64,000 bases of DNA, taken from positions 110,563,505 to 110,627,504 of the forward strand of contig NC_134703.1 in assembly GCF_043290135.1 (NCBI RefSeq), read 5' to 3'. Below are positions 1-15,795 of the stretch, piece by piece. Source of the DNA: Rhipicephalus microplus (Eukaryota; Arthropoda; Arachnida; Ixodida; Ixodidae). Positions within the stretch are counted from its first letter, which is position 1; every line of letters begins with the position of its first letter. The translations under genes were made by a program, and so were the position numbers. The notes under the pieces were generated by a model that did not search any database, had not been told where the DNA came from, and worked only from the letters and a program-made list of their open reading frames with translations.

Positions 1-98
1 GTGTAGTAGGCGGGTATTTACTATGCTATATCTTCCCTAATTCTTCGGAGAAGCGTGGTATCCGCTACGCACTTGCTGGGAATATTGTGCAATATTTT

Positions 99-800
99 AC
101 AGCGAAAGCTGTTATGAAGTCACAACACGGGTAACGCGCGGCACCGTAGTTTTTCACCGCTGCCGCCGCCAGTTTCCGCAACCACTATCGCATGAAATAA
201 GAAAAAAAAAACTCAAATAGGAAACCCCTAAACCATGTGGTGACAGGGGGGGTTCAAACCCGGGTCTTCTGCGTGCCAGCCCATTATCCTACCGCTGAGC
301 CACGCCGGTGTTTGAGACCCCTCCGCAAACTTGGCCTTGAGCAGGCTTGATGTTGGGAAAGCACGAGCGTTATTATGGGTAATGAAACGCTTTAGAAGAG
401 CAAAGGTACAACCAGGCATCACACAATTTGAATCGCGTAATGGGTAGGTCATCCAGTACTCCAACACATTACAAGAGCTTGTTCTCACTCACTCATTAAC
501 TGTGGGACAAACCAACTTCAGGCGCTATTCTTCATGGTCGCCAGCCACACAATTCGCACAATATTCCTTGCAAGTGTTTAGTTGATACCACCCTTCACCG
601 AAGAACGACGAATGATAGCATATATATAGTGAATGCCAGCCTACTACTCATAAGTTATGAATATTTATGGCGTAGAGGGTACTGGCAAGTGTGCTTTGTG
701 CATTTACCCAAAAAAATGCTTAGAAGAGGTTCTGAAAGGCCGCTCTTCATGCTTTCGCTGTCACTGTGCTGTGCATTTCGTGCAGGTCGCGCTTTTATTT
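99..800 (-). repeat. tRNA-headed dispersed repeat, copy 1
   Basis: Read on the minus strand, 240-310 is tRNA-like. It has an A-box-like TGGCTCAGCGG (303-293) and a B-box-like GGTTTGAACCC (about 261-251), the internal promoter of RNA polymerase III genes. The segment and its flanks match 52730-53420 in the same order over roughly 700 bp, and 1020-1235 in inverted orientation, so it is a dispersed family and not a tRNA gene. Edges are approximate. I cannot name the family; a tRNA-derived SINE or a composite element is the best guess. Confidence 0.6.
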
Positions 801-1019
801 ATGCAGTGGCCGACGACGATGAAGAGTTATGCCTGAAGTGGGTGTGCGCCACAGTTAATAGGAGAACAAGAACAAGCTTTTGTAATGGCTTGCATCATTG
901 GACAACCCACTCTTTGCGCGATTTGCATTCTGTGACGCCTTTTTGTTCCTTTGATTTTTTATAACATTTTATTACTCATACTAGCAGGATTCTTTTCCCG
1001 TCATCAAGCCTACCTAAGG

Positions 1020-1235
1020 CTAGTTTTGACATGAGCTTCGAGCGGTGGCATGGCTCAGTGGTTGAATAATGAGCTAGAACGCGGCGTACCTGAGTTTGAA
1101 TCTGAATGTGCCTCTTTTTATTCACATTTTTTCAATACTGGTTACGGACACTAGCGTGATGACGGAAAACTGTGGCGGCACACGTGATCTGCGTTCCGAT
1201 CTCATAACATCCTTCGCTGTAAAAATAAAAAAAAG
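1020..1235 (+). repeat. tRNA-headed dispersed repeat, inverted second copy
   Basis: A tRNA-like block at 1044-1110 has A-box-like TGGCTCAGTGG and B-box-like GAGTTTGAATC. The following bases (1155-1225, up to a CTTCGCTGTAA motif) match the reverse complement of the start of copy 1. The two copies therefore face each other about 0.8 kb apart. The copy is degenerate and shorter than copy 1. Confidence 0.5.
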
Positions 1236-1640
1236 TACCCGACATCTGCATAAAAGTGTCCACCAAAACAACTCTCTTGCCAGGGTCTCCGGTACAGTAT
1301 TGTGAAACAATGAAAGGTAAATTGCCCACTCGTTCAAGTCTAGGAAGAAAAATACACAGAACAGGAAGTTTAAAGTCATGTTTAAAATTCTAAAATTAAA
1401 GAAGTTTTGCTCGTTTATGAAATTCAGACACCTAACCAAATTTATGCGCAAATGTTTGGCTACGACGGTTGGAAAAGGAAAGTATCTCTGCGAAACGAAA
1501 GTTGTAAACGCAATTCTCGCGGCCATGGCCGCAGCAGCCTTTCTTTAGTGCCCTGAAATGCCTGCTACCTATGACTTCTGCGCATAACGAATGGTTGGTG
1601 CGTTTGCGCAAAATATAGTATCGGTTGTGTCGTAAAGTAT
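1236..1640. other. unannotated intergenic stretch
   Basis: I see no gene, RNA or clear repeat here. An open frame on the minus strand has no recognisable protein features. Confidence 0.5.
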
Positions 1641-2126
1641 CGGTTCTGTCGTGTTCTCACATGACTAGCATCTCATTATTATCTTGTTTGCACCAGTCAA
1701 ATACCTTCGCCATTCATTGACATCACGTAATACCAAATTTTGCATATCTGAAGCTAGCGAAACGGCCATGAGCGCATCATAAATGTGGCATGTAGTCATG
1801 TTGTTACATAACACGCATCTCATGATTATCATGCTTGCACGAGTCAAATATCTTAGTCATCCATTCACGTACCGTAATACCGAATTTTGTATATGGGATG
1901 CTAGCGGAATGGCCATGAGAGAATCATGAGCGTGGCATGTAGTCATGTTGTTACATGACACGCATGTCATGACTTTCATGCTAAGATCTGTTGCTTGTGT
2001 TTGCCATGCAATTATGTCATACCATACCAGTTTTGTAACAAGTCATGTGAACGAAACCACCGCAAGAGCAGCAGCAAGACCATGAAATGTTATTCATAAC
2101 ATTCATGACATACATGTCATGATTTA

Positions 2127-2436
2127 CTTGATCATCATCATCTTCATCAGCCTCACTACGTGCACTTCGGGACAAAGGCCTCCCCCATGTTCCGCCAGTT
2201 AAGTCGCTCCTGTGCTGGCTGCTGCCAATTTATACCCACAAACTTATTAATCTCATCTGCCCACCTAACCTTGGATTAGGGAACAAACGTGCGTTAAGGA
2301 TATCATAGTTGAAATCAAGAAGATAAATGGACATGGGCTGGGCATGTAGGGCGTAAACAGGATAACCGCTGGTCATTAAGCGTAACTAACTGGATTCCCA
2401 GAGAAGGCAAGTGGGTTAGGGGGAGACAGAAGATTT
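2127..2436 (-). mobile_element. RTE-clade LINE 3' fragment with 5' inversion
   Basis: On the minus strand, 2280-2130 reads as the C-terminus of an RTE-type ORF2 (WADEIKKFAG, then NWRNMGEAF), ending in a GATGAT-type simple tail. On the plus strand, 2314-2434 reads KWTWAGHVGRK...[16 protein letters not shown], the part that normally lies just upstream in the same protein. The two halves are thus in opposite orientation, the signature of twin priming during target-primed reverse transcription. One base is missing near 2310 relative to the reading frame. The copy is dead and 5'-truncated. Confidence 0.75.
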
Positions 2437-2542
2437 TCATGACTAGTAAAATATGCTCGCCATACAGTCATGTTAAGTCCTACCAAGTTTGGTATGATAT
2501 CATTATCTAAACAGCATGGAGAGGTGAAAGTCGTAGGCGGCC

Positions 2543-2599
2543 TGATAGATAGATATATATATATAGATTGATTGATAGATAGATAGATAGTTGGATAAA

Positions 2600-2691
<92 letters not shown>

Positions 2692-2716
2692 CAGATAGAC
2701 AGATAGACAGATAGAC

Positions 2717-2804
<88 letters not shown>
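2543..2804. repeat. (GATA)n/(GACA)n microsatellite
   Basis: Over 250 bp of GATA with GACA interruptions; open frames across it (Tyr-Leu-Ser-Ile runs) are artefacts. It is the tract of core-repeat element locus 1. Confidence 0.95.
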
Positions 2805-2805
<1 letters not shown>

Positions 2806-2860
2806 CGCTCAAACTCGCCGAAGTTCACTAAGAAATGCTTCGCATTTATAAGGAAGGCTA

Positions 2861-7056
<4,196 letters not shown>

Positions 7057-7297
7057 AGTGGTGTCTGTCTTTACAAAGTAAAGACAGACACCACTGCTCT
7101 TTGGTACGCTTCTTTGGTACGCTTCTTTGGTACGCGCTGTGTTGAGACTGCAATATACTATCGTGAGCTTACAGCGCAACACCAAAAAAAAAATACAGGA
7201 CAAGGAAGGAGTAAAACAGAAAGAAAAGACGGCGCCGTCTTTTCTTTCTGTTTTACTCCTTCTCTGTCCTCTATTTTTTCTGGTGTTGCGCTGTAAG
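7057..7297. repeat. fold-back block: hairpin, 13-bp repeats, palindrome
   Basis: Three structures lie side by side. 7057-7073 and 7079-7095 are perfect 17-bp inverted arms around a 5-base loop. 7098-7138 holds three copies of a 13-bp unit containing TTTGGTACG. 7168-7297 is a near-perfect palindrome with arms of about 65 bp centred on GGCGCC (7231-7236) and no spacer; the outer ends are CTTACAGCGCAACACC and its complement. This resembles a fold-back or MITE-like element or hairpin-mediated inverted duplication. Confidence 0.85.
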
Positions 7298-9016
7298 TAA
7301 GTTCATGATGGGTCCTAACTAACTGGCCCAACTTACCGTCTTACTGTAATATACTATGTGCGAGTGTATTCTCAGTTAACTTATTGTATTCTTGTATGGG
7401 GTACAACTACGCCTACTAACTATGAAAAACTACTAGTACTCCTAGAAAGAGCTTTGAAGTGCACTTGTAGGTACCGTGGCCGACCCACCGATTTTTACAC
7501 GCTGCCACTTTTCGTGGTTACGATTTGCTGAAAGCGAATCAAATCGTTCGATAGTTGTAGTATAATAAAACATTAGCAACAATTAATAGAGAACACAAAA
7601 CAGTACTTCGACTAATTTGGCATACTACTTTCGAAAACAAAACAGGGTCTCAAGACCTGTACTATGACAAGCAAAGCTTAAATTATCAGGTAACTTTGAC
7701 TGTTAATTAAATATGAACAAATCTTATATTGACGTTACACTAAAATTATTGAAAACACAAACGAAGAAAAACCTGCTCAAATTTGATTTGGGATTCGTAT
7801 CTATTTTTATTTTGTGTAATTGTTTGTATCTTCTCACTGCTGCCAGTTGAACTGCGGCATTGTGACATTTATAGGTTCAGCTGACTTCGCAATTATGTGC
7901 TTGCATTTCCTGGTGTCAAATTGTACAAGAGAGACGAGGCTTTTGTCAGGCATTCCATCCTTTAGCGCGGCTTCCCGAAAAACTTCTCTTCACAAACTTC
8001 ACTTAACTGACGGGAGTGTGTTCAGAGTACAAGTGAACGCACGAAAATTTCAATGAATAAGAGATTCATGCCGAAAATTCCCCCCCCCTCCTCTCCAGCC
8101 TGCCATCTGTCTCACATTCTACGTAGCTTGGATATCAACAAAAGTGAAGTCCGAAGGTCGAGAGTTTCGCCAGGACAAAATTTGTGCTTTCAGATCACGT
8201 ACAACCACCAGTACCTCGTTTAGGGTATTTCGAATAAAGTTCTCGCAACGAGTGCGACTGACAGCCGAGGTTTATAGACAGCCGGGGCAGCCACTTCTGA
8301 CAGCGTTTTCTAAGCCAGCTCTTGATTTGGCCCATTATTATTCGTCTTTTTTTTAATTTCCTTTTTCTGAGATGAAGCTCTTCAGAAGGCAATTTGTAGC
8401 ATTAGGCACGTTAATTTGATTTGTGGAGACGTTTATTGATCGATACCAGATAACTTGTGTGCGCCAGCTTTTATCTGTATTTAAAGGGGCCATGGAAGCA
8501 AGTGTTTTGTAGTAATTCATGCGTGTAGCAGTGAAATAAAATGCGTTCTTTATGCTTCAGTAAAGGTAAGGGCAGTCAAGCCTTTCAACATTAACCCTGC
8601 TCCTTGCCACAACGTGAAAAAAGCATTTCAAACTCAGGCGAGCATTGCACTCGACAAACCGTTGCTTACTCATAGTGCTCTTCCTTGCGCATTGTGTTCC
8701 GTGCTAAATAGATTCTCCAAATAAAATAAAGAGCGTGAATGCTTTAATTGACCCACTATAGTCATGGACCATGGAGCCTCCATTACAGTGCAACAGTTAA
8801 CAAAGTCTTTAATAAACTGTGTCAAATTACCATAACAATGTGTACTCCTCAACGACTTCGCAACACAGCTTGAAAGAAATGAAGCGCGGAATAAGTAACG
8901 CTGACTTGTTTAAGGTCAATCCCGTACTTATAAGGATAGATGCTCCACCCGCGGCCGGGCACGTAGGGTAAATAGACGCAGCAGAATACGTCCTCGAATC
9001 GAGTGTTTTTTTTTTC
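7298..9016. other. unannotated intergenic stretch
   Basis: No gene or named repeat recognised. There is a C-rich run near 8082-8096. Confidence 0.5.
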
Positions 9017-9071
9017 TTTCTCAGTCCCAAAGGGCAGCCCAAAGGAGAAGCTGCCCTAAGGGATTGAGAAA
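9017..9071. other. 22-bp stem-loop
   Basis: Arms 9017-9038 and 9050-9071 pair over 22 positions with three mismatches around an 11-base loop. Outer arm starts TTTCTCAGTCCC, inner end GGGCAGC. The size resembles the upper stem of a small-RNA precursor, but no extended lower stem is visible. Confidence 0.5.
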
Positions 9072-9723
9072 GCGAAGGCTCGCTCGCCAGTCTTTGCTGG
9101 CACTCCCGCCAACGCACCGATCACCACCGGAGCAAACACCAGCGCATTCTGCTAATGGCTTCCATTCGTGGTTATAACGGTGGATGCAAATTCCTCATTA
9201 CGTAAACGAAAGCTAACGGCTGGAAAGAAGGGCGAGAGGGATGCTACTACCTACGTGGAAAGAAAGTAATGACATTCTGGAGGACGACGACTTGCCGGCA
9301 CAATGGTAGGAGTGAAGGCAGTCGGTGAAAGAGGCTTTTCGGAATGGTATTCGGCAGTCATCGCCCAACTCCACAGTGGCTTCGTTTGCTGGCGGCTACC
9401 GTTGCTATTGCACACAGCAGCGGCAAAACGCCGGAAAACGGCACAGCTCTTCATTCCTTTTGCGACCTAATGGGAGGTGCCAGGAAGGGGTAACAGCTCT
9501 TAGGCAGGTTTCGCCCGCTACAGGTAGGTATAAGAACGCAACAGCATCATAATAGAGGCTTGTTGATCAGGGAAAGAGAACATGAAGATTTGAGCATACA
9601 CTGGGCCACCCAAATTCATAAAAAATACAAGGTTAATATGAATACAGCTCTGAGAGAAAAATGTAGATTCAGCCGTTTCTATTTTCAACACCCCTGAGAA
9701 ACTAGGCAAATCGAGAGAATGAA
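9072..9723. other. unannotated intergenic stretch
   Basis: Moderately GC-rich at first; no gene recognised. Confidence 0.45.
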
Positions 9724-9905
9724 AATTGATTGATATGTGGGATTTAACGTCCCTTAATCACCATATGAATATGAGAGACGCCTTAGTGGAGGGCTCCGGA
9801 AAATTTGATCACCTGTGTATCTTTAACGAGCACCCAAATCTGAGCACACGGGCCTACAACATTTCCGCCTCCATCGGAAATGCAGCCGCCACCACCGGGA
9901 GTCGA
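9724..9905 (-). mobile_element. Ruka-like tRNA SINE, 5'-truncated
   Basis: On the minus strand this matches the body of the SINE seen complete at 35423-35667: GGAGGCGGAAATG-like start, then TCAGATTTGGGTGC, GGAGCCCTCCACTA and GGGACGTTAAA, ending in the ATCAATCAA tail. The tRNA-like head is missing, as expected for 5' truncation during target-primed insertion. Confidence 0.85.
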
Positions 9906-10334
9906 TGAAATTATAAACTATAGTGAAAATTATAAATGAAAGTCAAGGTGCAGTTTGAACACTAGCACCATAATAAAGAAATAAATTAAGTATAATTTAT
10001 TTATTAGGGGACAGCGAGATCCCTTGGTGTCACCTTTTGTCGACGACTGCATGCGAAAGTTTCCTGCTATAGCGAAGTACGGTGTCGTATGAAGAACGCT
10101 TGACGCAGATGGAGAGGATAAAGCACTGTGGCAACTACAGAAATGGAAAAATACATCGTCAGTTCAATTTTATTTTATTGTGCGCGAGGAAATTAATAAA
10201 AACGCATCGCGAAACTGAGAAACGTCAACTTAATGCACAATACGTTACTTAAGAGAGAGTTTTAGTTTAACGTTTTTAAGGTCCCCTCTGGTTCAAGTTC
10301 GCACGCTAAGCTGCAGCGGAGTGGCATACTGTTT
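9906..10334. other. unannotated intergenic stretch
   Basis: AT-rich; nothing recognised. Confidence 0.45.
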
Positions 10335-10404
10335 TAGATGCGGAAGCATCTTATACTCGCGCCTTGTAGTGCGCCGTCCGCGCCGTCCGCGCCGTCCGCA
10401 CCGC
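10335..10404 (+). repeat. truncated copy of the heat-shock-promoter element
   Basis: TTAGATGCGGAAGCATC followed by the CGCGCCTTGTAGTGCGCCG segment and three GCGCCGTCCG repeats is identical to the left end of the element at 10781, then diverges before the heat-shock elements. It is a left-end fragment lying 443 bp upstream of the longer copy. Confidence 0.7.
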
Positions 10405-10780
10405 CTTAGTTGAGCTAATTCATTACGTCTGATACAATAATCACTCGTTCTCTGCTACTGCAATATTCACGCGTTCATCAAGTATAAGGTTATTTGTTGC
10501 ACTTCAAAAGCATACATGTGTCCGAGTTAAAACGGTCAAAGTTTCACATTAAATGCACCAGGAAGGTAAAGTATTGGTACGGAAACCAGTAACACAAACA
10601 TGAGCTTGTACGGTAAAGTTAGCTATTTAAAACCTACGCGAGCGTCGGTGCACACTGAACCATGCCTGTGTATTCAGGCATGTGTCTAACTCTGTTACCA
10701 GCCACTAAACTGTTTTAGCGGGACGGCTCAGTGCTCTCCCATAGTTGAGTACGAAGTACTCAAAATCGTTCAACATATTA

Positions 10781-11226
10781 GATGCGGAAGCATCTTATAC
10801 TCGCGCCTTGTAGTGCGCCGTCCGCGCCGTCCGCACCGCTTCTCGAACATTCGACAGCTGACGCGCGCGCATGCGCCGTCGCCCACCATCTGTGCCGCGC
10901 GCGCTTCTCCTTCGAGAACATTCGACAGCTGACAGCGCATGCGCCGTCGCCATCTGTGCCGCGCGCGCGCTTCTCCTTCGAGAACATTCGACAGCTGACA
11001 GCGCATGCACCGTCGCGCTGTATATATACTCAAGGTCGGCGCTCGCTCGCTCAGTTGCCGCTCGTCCGTTGGTTCGTCGCAATAAATAAAACACCGCCCT
11101 TTCGCATACGTGCCGTACGTGTTCACTCATTTAACACCCCATTTCACAACCACGTTAACCAATTTAGCCATCGACCCAAGTAAGTCGCAATTTAACACCC
11201 GTTAACCAATTACATGCTTCCGCATC
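10781..11226 (+). mobile_element. portable heat-shock-type promoter element
   Basis: A 446-bp unit bounded by 13-bp inverted ends: GATGCGGAAGCAT (10781-10793) and ATGCTTCCGCATC (11214-11226). Inside are tandem 66-71-bp GC-rich repeats, each with a perfect heat-shock element, followed by TATA, initiator, an ATG-free leader and a GTAAGT splice donor at 11180. Two AATAAA motifs at 11081-11090 also fit the R region of a short LTR, so a solo LTR or LTR-derived unit is the main alternative to a MITE-like or Helitron-like element. No coding frame of note. No target-site duplication found. Confidence 0.6.
10840..11055 (+). promoter_or_regulatory. three HSEs, TATA box and initiator
   Basis: Perfect nTTCnnGAAnnTTCn sites, the binding motif of heat-shock factor trimers, occur at 10840-10852 (TTCTCGAACATTC), 10911-10923 and 10977-10989 (both TTCGAGAACATTC). 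TATATATA is at 11021-11028 and the arthropod initiator TCAGT at 11051-11055. The TATA-to-initiator distance (about 30-32 bp to the A at 11053) is exactly what a working core promoter needs. Activity is inferred, not shown. Confidence 0.7.
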
Positions 11227-11480
11227 CTCCTCAGTGTTCCCCCGAGGGAAGCTGCGGACAATTTTTTTTTTCGTTTTAGTTATGCATTTTTCGTTCCGGG
11301 GTAGACCTTTCACAGTTAAAGCGCCCTCTGGCTAAGTTCAACCTCGTTAAATAAAACCACGGACCAGTTTCACGAAATAAAGTAAATAAACGTAACCCAA
11401 TTCACAAGTTATTTACACTCTCTTACAATGTGTTACCAGTTCACTTCTTCAAAAAAACAATTGGCAGATCTCACGTATAT
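11227..11480. other. unannotated intergenic stretch
   Basis: Nothing recognised; a run of T at 11262-11270. Confidence 0.45.
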
Positions 11481-12800
<1,320 letters not shown>

Positions 12801-14489
12801 CACTTATTATCATTCACTGCGTAGATATGCTATGAGTTTTTTATTATAACAGCGCCATCTATACTCTTTTGGCATCAGCTAAACGACATCCTTTGACGCC
12901 ATTTAGTGATATTATTTCCAAATATATTTAAATACAACGCTGTCTAGTGAGCGATTTTCAACACTAACTAGAAGTGGCTGCTACAACACACTACGAGAGA
13001 ACGACAGACTCCCTAAGGATCTTCGTTCCTAAAAATCCGCGCATCTCCACAAAGTGAATGATGACGAGTGTGCAAAATGAGGGGCTAATGCCTATTTGGT
13101 CTCCCTTGAAGTGATCGACTGCGGTATAAAGAAGGGTTGGACGGGCGGTGTAGATGATAATTTATTGTGCTGTCACATACCTGATAAATGTACACATACA
13201 CTCTGTTTTTTTTTTACACAGATGTCTTGATTTTTTGTTGTGCAAGTGTTCAGTTTTGGTTTCGTTTTTATGAAGCGGGTGGACAACAAGGCTGAGCCCT
13301 AAGGACCTTCACCTCCCCTCCCCCTCCCCGAAAAAAGCAACAACAAAAGAAACGTGGTGGACCCCTCCAGGATAAGAATCGGTAAAACACGAAAGTAAAG
13401 CGTGTTTATAAACAGAATAATGTTTACTGTGCATTGATATAAGACATCTTTCGCAATGTCTAATCTTGTATCACACTCAGCGCTGTCATAATGCGGGTGT
13501 ATCCACGTTGACGCTTAGTCACACCAATGCCTAGTTCTATCCCGACGAATAACGTCTATCATTAATGATTAAACAAAGCTTTGGGGTCATAGATGCATGA
13601 AGCAGCTGCAGCAGTTGATGATGAGAGTAGAATCACAAAAAGCGATGTGACAGCCCGAAGAGTATGACTAAACGAACGCCCAAGTTGGGCTAAGTTCGCT
13701 GTATCTCGCGGCACGTTAGAGTATTGCACGCCACTTCCTCACTAGAGAGAAACGCAACGCGCGTCGTATGTGCGCTGCAGGCCGGCCGCCATTTTTCGCG
13801 GTGCTAGCGTAAGTGGAGAATGTGGAGTCACATCCAGGCGAAGCAGGCACGTTACTTTCAATGAGGATTAAAAAAAATGGATGGAGTGGAAACTCCTAAA
13901 ATGCCTCGCTGGCAGAAGTTAAGCCAGCTTTTGCAACTGCCAAGATGCCGGAAAGATGTTCTTAGTGTCCACCTTAATATCAAATGGCTTTGATATGTTT
14001 ATGTAAGTGCTACGATAGTTCTATAATAAAAGATAGCTTTTCCCGACAAAATAACACACAGAAACGAGTATGCGTGACTGAATCTCCAAAGAACTTTGCC
14101 CTCAATTATAGGCTTACTAAGCAAAATTTGTAACACAAAGACGCACTTGGAGCACTATGTGACCCGATAAAACGTTTCTAAATTAAACTTGTTCGGCGTG
14201 CTACACTCCAAAATCCATAGAGTTTCCTAAAATTTTAGTTTTCTCATAATTTCAGAAAGCTCTACATAAAACTGCGGAGGTTAGGAATAAAAAGGCTAAA
14301 ATACTCTTTAAATTGTTCTGCTACTTTCGCAAAACATCAGATACAGTGAAATTCATTTTCAATCTGGAGGTGGCCCCGACGAGTGAAGCACCACTCGCAT
14401 GTGCCCCAAGAGTTTTGCTAATTTTATGTAATTTCGTTGCAACTTACCTAGACTGTCCCTGTCACACTGTGCTCAGGCACATCAAGGCT
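12801..14489. other. intergenic, one short dispersed repeat
   Basis: 13370-13560 resembles 44235-44420 (GGTAAAACA..GAAAGTAAA, then GCAATGTCTA), and a short ACGTGGATGC-type motif recurs near 19425 and 44358. Otherwise no gene recognised. A small GC-rich patch lies at 13740-13810. Confidence 0.4.
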
Positions 14490-14619
14490 ACTCATGGACA
14501 ACAAACTTTTCTTGGTAAGCAAGCCCTTCACATCTATTTTCGGTCGACAACATGCCCGCTATGACCACGCAAGCGAAGCAGCGGTGGCGAGACGCGTGCG
14601 CCTGAGACGCAGCAAGCGT

Positions 14620-15795
14620 CCGATGGCGAAAACTTCTTTCGCCCCTACGAGAGCGCCTGCGGCGTCTCATGCCCGGTTGAAAGCGACAAAGACACTGCCT
14701 ACAAGACAATACGTCGTCCCCAGAAAGACCCGAAGGCAGAGCCTGATACGTCGGCCTTGGACCAGGCTGAAATGAAATGCCAGGACAGGGAGGCGGAGAA
14801 TGGCATCACCCACCGAGACAATGCAGGGACTGACGAAGCATATGGAGGCAAAGAACGCAACAATGATAAAGGCTGGCAAACGGTCCTTACCATTCGTCAA
14901 AAGAAAGCTCTTGCGAAAGCGGGAAACAAACTGATGATAACAGAGAGAGGCTGTGGCTTCATGCGTCCTACATCCAAATCACGTTCGCAACCTACGTAGC
15001 AAAGGAGACCGCAGAAGTAAAAGCAACCACCACTCCCCAAGGAAGACTTCAAAATCATCGTAAGACCATCCCAAGGACTGCCTATAAGAGAACTAACGGC
15101 ACCGCAAACTGCAGAAGCAGTTGTGAACGCGTGTCAAGGTACAATAACCGGCAGCCAAGCTTTCCTCCGGCCGAAGCCAGGATCCAACGTATTCATCATA
15201 TCCGCTCCCAACCAGGACGTGGCTGATTTCACCAGAAAAAATCACAAACCTCACTCTCAACGGAAGACTGCAGCTGTCAATGCCTAAGCTGCAGTGGGAG
15301 ACAGCACAAGAAAAGGAGTCATACATGGTACAAGTCCCAACACAAGCCCAGAAACTCTGCTAGCAAATCTAGGCATACGAACACAAGGAGTCAAGATCCT
15401 AAGAGCCAGAATGCTTGGAGAGACAAAGACAGCAGTGATCACGTTTTTTGATCCCATAACACCAAGGTTTGTGTACTATATGGGTGGTGAGGTCCCCTGT
15501 TTCCCATTCAAAAATACTATACAATTCTGCTATGCCTACAAGCAAACGCGACACAGAACAGACGTTTACCCGACGCCCCACATAATCGTTTGTCACAATT
15601 CTGGTATGAAGGATTGTTAACCGGATCACCCTTGCAACCCTGTATGTACCACGTGTGGAGAGGGGCACTTCACAAGGACTAAAGAATGCAAACAGGGCTT
15701 CGAGCAGCCAGTTGGGCAGCAGCATCCAAAGCTGCCAGACCGGACGATAGACAAAAAGACATCTAGCACAGCCTTTTCATCGCCGCTGAAACCAA
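14620..15795 (+). pseudogene. LINE ORF1, gag-like nucleic-acid-binding protein
   Basis: Broken across at least three frames. Recognisable stretches are a lysine-rich N-terminal part (to about 14998), a block beginning PLPKEDFKIIVRPSQGLPIR near 15033, and a block from 15294 with GVIHGTSP, GIRTQGVKILRARMLGETKT and YYMGGEVPC. The C-terminal zinc knuckle reads CTTCGEGHFTRTKEC (C-x2-C-x3-H-x6-C) near 15640-15690; a first knuckle near 15525 has lost cysteines. In live relatives this protein binds the LINE RNA and is required for retrotransposition. Here it cannot be translated as one chain. Confidence 0.8.

Larger units (their letters stand above)
1641..2860. mobile_element. core-repeat plus (GATA)n element, locus 1
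   Basis: About two and a half degenerate units of a ~145-bp core repeat lie at 1660-2000. Each carries GTCATGTTGTTACATGAC (7-bp arms, TGTT loop), a CATGATTATCATG-like motif, ACCAAATTT and GCTAGCGAAACGGCC. They are followed by a conserved segment, a (GATA)n/(GACA)n tract and an end with AATGCTTCGCATT. The same order recurs at 32836-34015. The architecture resembles Helentron-associated elements (DINE-1, pearl and relatives), but that is an inference from structure. An RTE fragment is nested at about 2127-2436. Confidence 0.6.

Noticed and set aside
2376..2828. Long open frames rich in Tyr-Leu-Ser-Ile across GATA tracts (also 12535-12849 and 33623-34051)
   Set aside because: Tetranucleotide repeats without stop codons produce these frames; no start context, homology or non-repeat coding part supports them.
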